A DNA stretch of 64,000 nucleotides, from positions 1,639,501 to 1,703,500 of the forward strand of contig NZ_CP058669.1 in assembly GCF_014323565.1 (NCBI RefSeq). The letters run 5' to 3'. The stretch is from Hyphobacterium sp. CCMP332 (GTDB lineage: Bacteria; Pseudomonadota; Alphaproteobacteria; Caulobacterales; Maricaulaceae). The position numbers and the translations under genes are program-made. Of this stretch, positions 60,253-64,000 are shown piece after piece (within the stretch, counting starts at the first letter, position 1; each line of letters begins with the position of its first letter). The notes beneath the pieces were generated by a model that saw only the letters and a program-made list of their open reading frames with translations, did no database searches and was not told the origin of the DNA.

Positions 60253-60298
60253 GCTTGACATATAATGACAAGCTTACTTTACGTCAAGCGTACTTGAC
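60253..60298 (-). promoter_or_regulatory. Promoter with two operator dyads for XRE module 2
   Basis: GCTTGACAT-ATA-ATGACAAGC (60253-60273) and GTCAAG-CGTA-CTTGAC (60283-60298) share a GTCAAG-type half site. Leftward, TTGACG with a 17-base spacer and TATATG form a promoter lying across both dyads, fitting autorepression. Confidence 0.65.
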
Positions 60299-60392
60299 TA
60301 TAAAATTGCAGAGTGTGGAAAAATGTCCGCAGCAGTAGCGTTTTCATACGTTGCGCGGCAAACTGCGGCCATCAGCAGACCGAGACGCGCCC

Positions 60393-60875
60393 ATGCCCCG
60401 ACTGATCCTTGTCCGCCATGCCAAAGCCGTCGACCGGATGGACGCGGACGATGATTTTGATCGCGGCCTGACACCGGGCGGGCGTGAAGACGCCGCAAGG
60501 ACCGCATCGGCGCTGAAAGCGGCCGGCGTCGAGACCGGGCTCGCCCTCGTTTCTCCGGCCCAGCGCGCCATGCAGACCTTTGTCACCATGCGCGAAACAC
60601 TGGGCAATCCGAAATTCGACGACCCGATGACGCTCTATCATGCCTCTCCTGAAATGCTGTTCCGGGCAGCCATCGAAGCCTTCGAGCGCGCCGGCAGCGT
60701 GATGATTGTCGGGCATAATCCGGGCATTGGCGCGCTGGCCCTGTCGCTCGCCGAACGGGCCGGTCAGGACGGTGAAATGCCGGACGGATTTCCAACCTCG
60801 GCGGCGGCGGTTTTTACAACCGATGACATTCTGAATGACGTCTCGCTGGACCTTCTGATCAATCCCAAAGCCTGA
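60393..60875 (+). CDS. SixA-like histidine phosphatase
   Basis: A 160-residue phosphoglycerate-mutase-fold phosphatase. Motifs: LILVRHAKAV (Arg-His-Ala nucleophile), SPAQRAMQTF and VMIVGHNPGI (second active-site His). In E. coli SixA removes phosphate from a histidine in the ArcB/PTS signalling chain. The ATG at 60393 places the RHA motif at the normal distance from the start; no strong SD. Confidence 0.9.
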   Translation: MPRLILVRHAKAVDRMDADDDFDRGLTPGGREDAARTASALKAAGVETGLALVSPAQRAMQTFVTMRETLGNPKFDDPMTLYHASPEMLFRAAIEAFERAGSVMIVGHNPGIGALALSLAERAGQDGEMPDGFPTSAAAVFTTDDILNDVSLDLLINPKA

Positions 60876-60944
60876 AATCTCTCGGCGATTCGCTTTTTTC
60901 CACAACTCCCTTTAAAGTTGCTTCGATAAACATCGGGGTGAACG

Positions 60945-62489
60945 ATGGACGGGATGGGATATCCGGCAGGCACGCCTGCGGGACGGAGTATGCGCGCGGT
61001 CGAACGGCTCGCACCGCACAGGCTGGCCGGTGAATGGGCGGATGCGGCTGCAAACGGCCTGTTTCATCGCACACCCGCGCTGTCCGCGCGGGCCGGTATC
61101 ACCCCGGCGCAAAAGCACACAGCCGTCCTTCTCGCCATGATGGGCCTTGCCCTGTTCTCCATCAATCCCGGCCTCGGCTGGATCATGCTGCAATCCATCA
61201 CAGCCCTGTTTTTCCTGAGCCTGATCGTCTTTCGTCTCGCAGCTGCTGCCTTACCGGTTCACCGCGCACCTGCCGCCGCGCTGGCAGAGGGCGACCTGCC
61301 GGTCGTCACCATCTTGGCTCCGGTCTACCGGGAATCGGCCGTCCTCTCGCAGCTCACCCGGTCACTTGCAGCGCTCGATTATCCGCCCGGCCGGCTCGAC
61401 ATCAAGATCATCATGGAGGCCGATGATCGCGACACGATCCGGGCCGCCCGGCAATTGGTGTTTGATAGCCGGTTCGAGATCGTCATCGTCCCGGACGGCA
61501 GCCCCCGGACCAAGCCGCGCGCCCTGAACTTTGCCCTGACCTTTGCCCGCGGCGACATCGTCACCGTCTATGATGCCGAGGATGTGCCCCATCCGGGCCA
61601 GCTGCGCGCCGCGGCCGAGGCTTTTGCGGCAGGCGACGCGCGTCTGGGCTGCGTTCAGGCGCCGCTGAACTGGTATAATCATCATCGCAACTGGCTGACC
61701 CGGCAGTTCGCGCTGGAATATGCGGTTCAGTTTCACGCCATTCTGCCGCTATTGGCACGGCTGGGATTACCGCTACCACTGGGCGGAACCAGCAATCATT
61801 TCCGGCGCGCGGCGCTGGGCGATGCCGGAGGATGGGACGCCTATAATGTCACCGAAGATGCCGATCTGGGTTTCCGTCTGGCCCGGCTGGGATATCGCAG
61901 CGATGTGATCGCCCCGCAGACGATGGAAGAAGCCCCCGAATCCATTCGGCCCTGGATCCGGCAGCGATCCCGCTGGCTGAAAGGCTATCTCCAGACCCTC
62001 GCCGTACAGCTCCGCCAGCCCGCCAGCCTGTCGCCGGGCGCAGCACTCAGCCTCGCCCTCACCATCGGTGCCGCCGTATTGTCCGCCCTGCTTCATGGCC
62101 CGGCCATCCTGCTGTTTGCCAGCCTGTGGATGCTGGACATCGTACCCGCCAATCTGCCAGCCGCCGGATTTCTGCTCATCGGCTATGCCGCGTCCATGCT
62201 CTGCGGCGTCGTGGCCATTCGCCGTGCGGGCTTGCGCACACGCTGGCTCGACATTGCGCGCATGCCGCTTTATTGGCCACTTCAAACATTTGCAGCCATC
62301 ACCGCTCTGGTGGAATTGCGCATCCGCCCCTATTTCTGGGCCAAGACCGAACATGGATTCACCAAGGCGCCGGAGCCGGAATGTCGCTTACCCTCACCCT
62401 CATCCTCCAGGCCGTATCGATTGCCGCCCTCGCGTTCTGCTTCTTCAGAACCGGCGGCGAACCCAATCCGGCAAAAGGCCCGCGCCTGA
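60945..62489 (+). CDS. Membrane glycosyltransferase, family GT2
   Basis: A 514-residue inner-membrane processive-type glycosyltransferase. Two membrane helices (~58-95) precede the catalytic domain: VTILAPVYRES, VTVYDAEDVPHPGQ (Asp-x-Asp-like metal site), LGGTSNHFRR, NVTEDADLGFRLA and RQRSRWLKG (Gln-x-x-Arg-Trp). Four more helices follow. This domain order is that of cellulose/mannan synthase relatives, so it probably makes an extracellular polysaccharide. The last 109 bases overlap a small membrane gene in another frame. Confidence 0.9.
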   Translation: MDGMGYPAGTPAGRSMRAVERLAPHRLAGEWADAAANGLFHRTPALSARAGITPAQKHTAVLLAMMGLALFSINPGLGWIMLQSITALFFLSLIVFRLAAAALPVHRAPAAALAEGDLPVVTILAPVYRESAVLSQLTRSLAALDYPPGRLDIKIIMEADDRDTIRAARQLVFDSRFEIVIVPDGSPRTKPRALNFALTFARGDIVTVYDAEDVPHPGQLRAAAEAFAAGDARLGCVQAPLNWYNHHRNWLTRQFALEYAVQFHAILPLLARLGLPLPLGGTSNHFRRAALGDAGGWDAYNVTEDADLGFRLARLGYRSDVIAPQTMEEAPESIRPWIRQRSRWLKGYLQTLAVQLRQPASLSPGAALSLALTIGAAVLSALLHGPAILLFASLWMLDIVPANLPAAGFLLIGYAASMLCGVVAIRRAGLRTRWLDIARMPLYWPLQTFAAITALVELRIRPYFWAKTEHGFTKAPEPECRLPSPSSSRPYRLPPSRSASSEPAANPIRQKARA

Positions 62490-62593
62490 TCCCGTGGACT
62501 CTTTTGACAATACTGCTGTTTGCATGGAATTTGATGGTTCTCGCTCACCTCGTCTCTTTTGTCGGGATCGAGACTGGAGGACGCTGGGGCTAA
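62381..62593 (+). CDS. Small two-helix membrane protein overlapping the glycosyltransferase
   Basis: A 70-residue frame with ATG at 62381: MSLTLTLILQAVSIAALAFC (helix 1), Pro-rich GGEPNPAKGPRLIPW, and LLTILLFAWNLMVLAHLVSF (helix 2). It starts 36 codons before the end of the GT2 gene, in another frame, where the GT2 tail (PSPSSSRPYRLPPSRS) looks poorly conserved. Short proteins with a RLIPW motif are common in Alphaproteobacteria, which supports this frame. Confidence 0.6.
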   Translation: MSLTLTLILQAVSIAALAFCFFRTGGEPNPAKGPRLIPWTLLTILLFAWNLMVLAHLVSFVGIETGGRWG

Positions 62594-62719
62594 TATGCCG
62601 CCAGGCCTGCCGATGGCCGCTTTCTGAACACGAATTCACTTGAAGCTGGCGTTAACTGCGTCATGTAGGACGCAATACACGGTCGGAATGCGTTTCCGGC
62701 GAACAAATCGGGGCACACA

Positions 62720-64000
<1,281 letters not shown>

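Overview
The window reads as a GC-rich alphaproteobacterial chromosome segment. A stalk/holdfast-type lineage (Caulobacterales, Maricaulales or Hyphomonadaceae) is inferred from a PodJ-like polar organiser, SapC, a TauE/TIGR02186 pair, class I lysyl-tRNA synthetase and divergent TonB-receptor/Zur genes. The first bases look like a contig edge: groEL is cut by the window and carries small indels. No tRNA, rRNA, CRISPR array, prophage or insertion sequence with a recognisable transposase was seen.

Layout. 1-7.5 kb: groEL 3' end, an S9 peptidase, a Tat-exported GH3 hydrolase, two small exported proteins, pgi. 7.5-14.5 kb: an envelope block (DsbD-like reductase, SapC, OmpW) ending in a zinc locus, with a ZnuD-like receptor and Zur divergent around a near-consensus Zur box. 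14.5-21 kb: thioesterase-like protein, TPR protein, lipoprotein, LysR regulator, methyltransferase, DUF2141. 21.3-21.9 kb: a cluster of three dispersed repeat families around a DUF559 nuclease gene. 22-29 kb: a leftward beta-oxidation operon (MerR regulator, two acyl-CoA dehydrogenases, thiolase, multifunctional FadJ/FadB-type protein). 29-37 kb: an acidic secreted protein, then podJ-TauE-TIGR02186-DUF3429. 36.9-40.1 kb: the pdeM/DEXH helicase repair pair, with a repeat inserted in frame in the helicase. 40-48 kb: AbgT transporter, MscS, a receiver-domain protein, two PaaI thioesterases, a membrane-anchored AraC regulator and a CPBP protease. 48-55 kb: DCC protein, broken DUF2256 gene, deacetylase, alcohol dehydrogenase, MATE pump, pyrD, DUF952, S24 regulator, PRC-barrel protein. 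55-60 kb: two small XRE/membrane-protein modules, a VapBC-like pair with a DUF7662-like antitoxin N-terminus, and lysS with two compensating frameshifts. 60-64 kb: SixA-like phosphatase, GT2 glycosyltransferase with an overlapping small membrane gene, and an RND adaptor cut by the window end.

Most unusual points: (1) the DUF559 gene sits exactly between the two halves of a palindromic repeat whose compact, gene-less form lies in frame inside the helicase, which suggests a nuclease-encoding element with a MITE-like derivative; (2) several regulatory sites can be read directly: the Zur box, a LiuR-like operator, DnaA-like boxes at podJ, a paired operator at the S24 regulator, 22-bp-spaced direct repeats after the AraC gene, and a hairpin that buries the ompW ribosome-binding site; (3) single-base defects in groEL, lysS and DUF2256, the first two most likely sequence errors.
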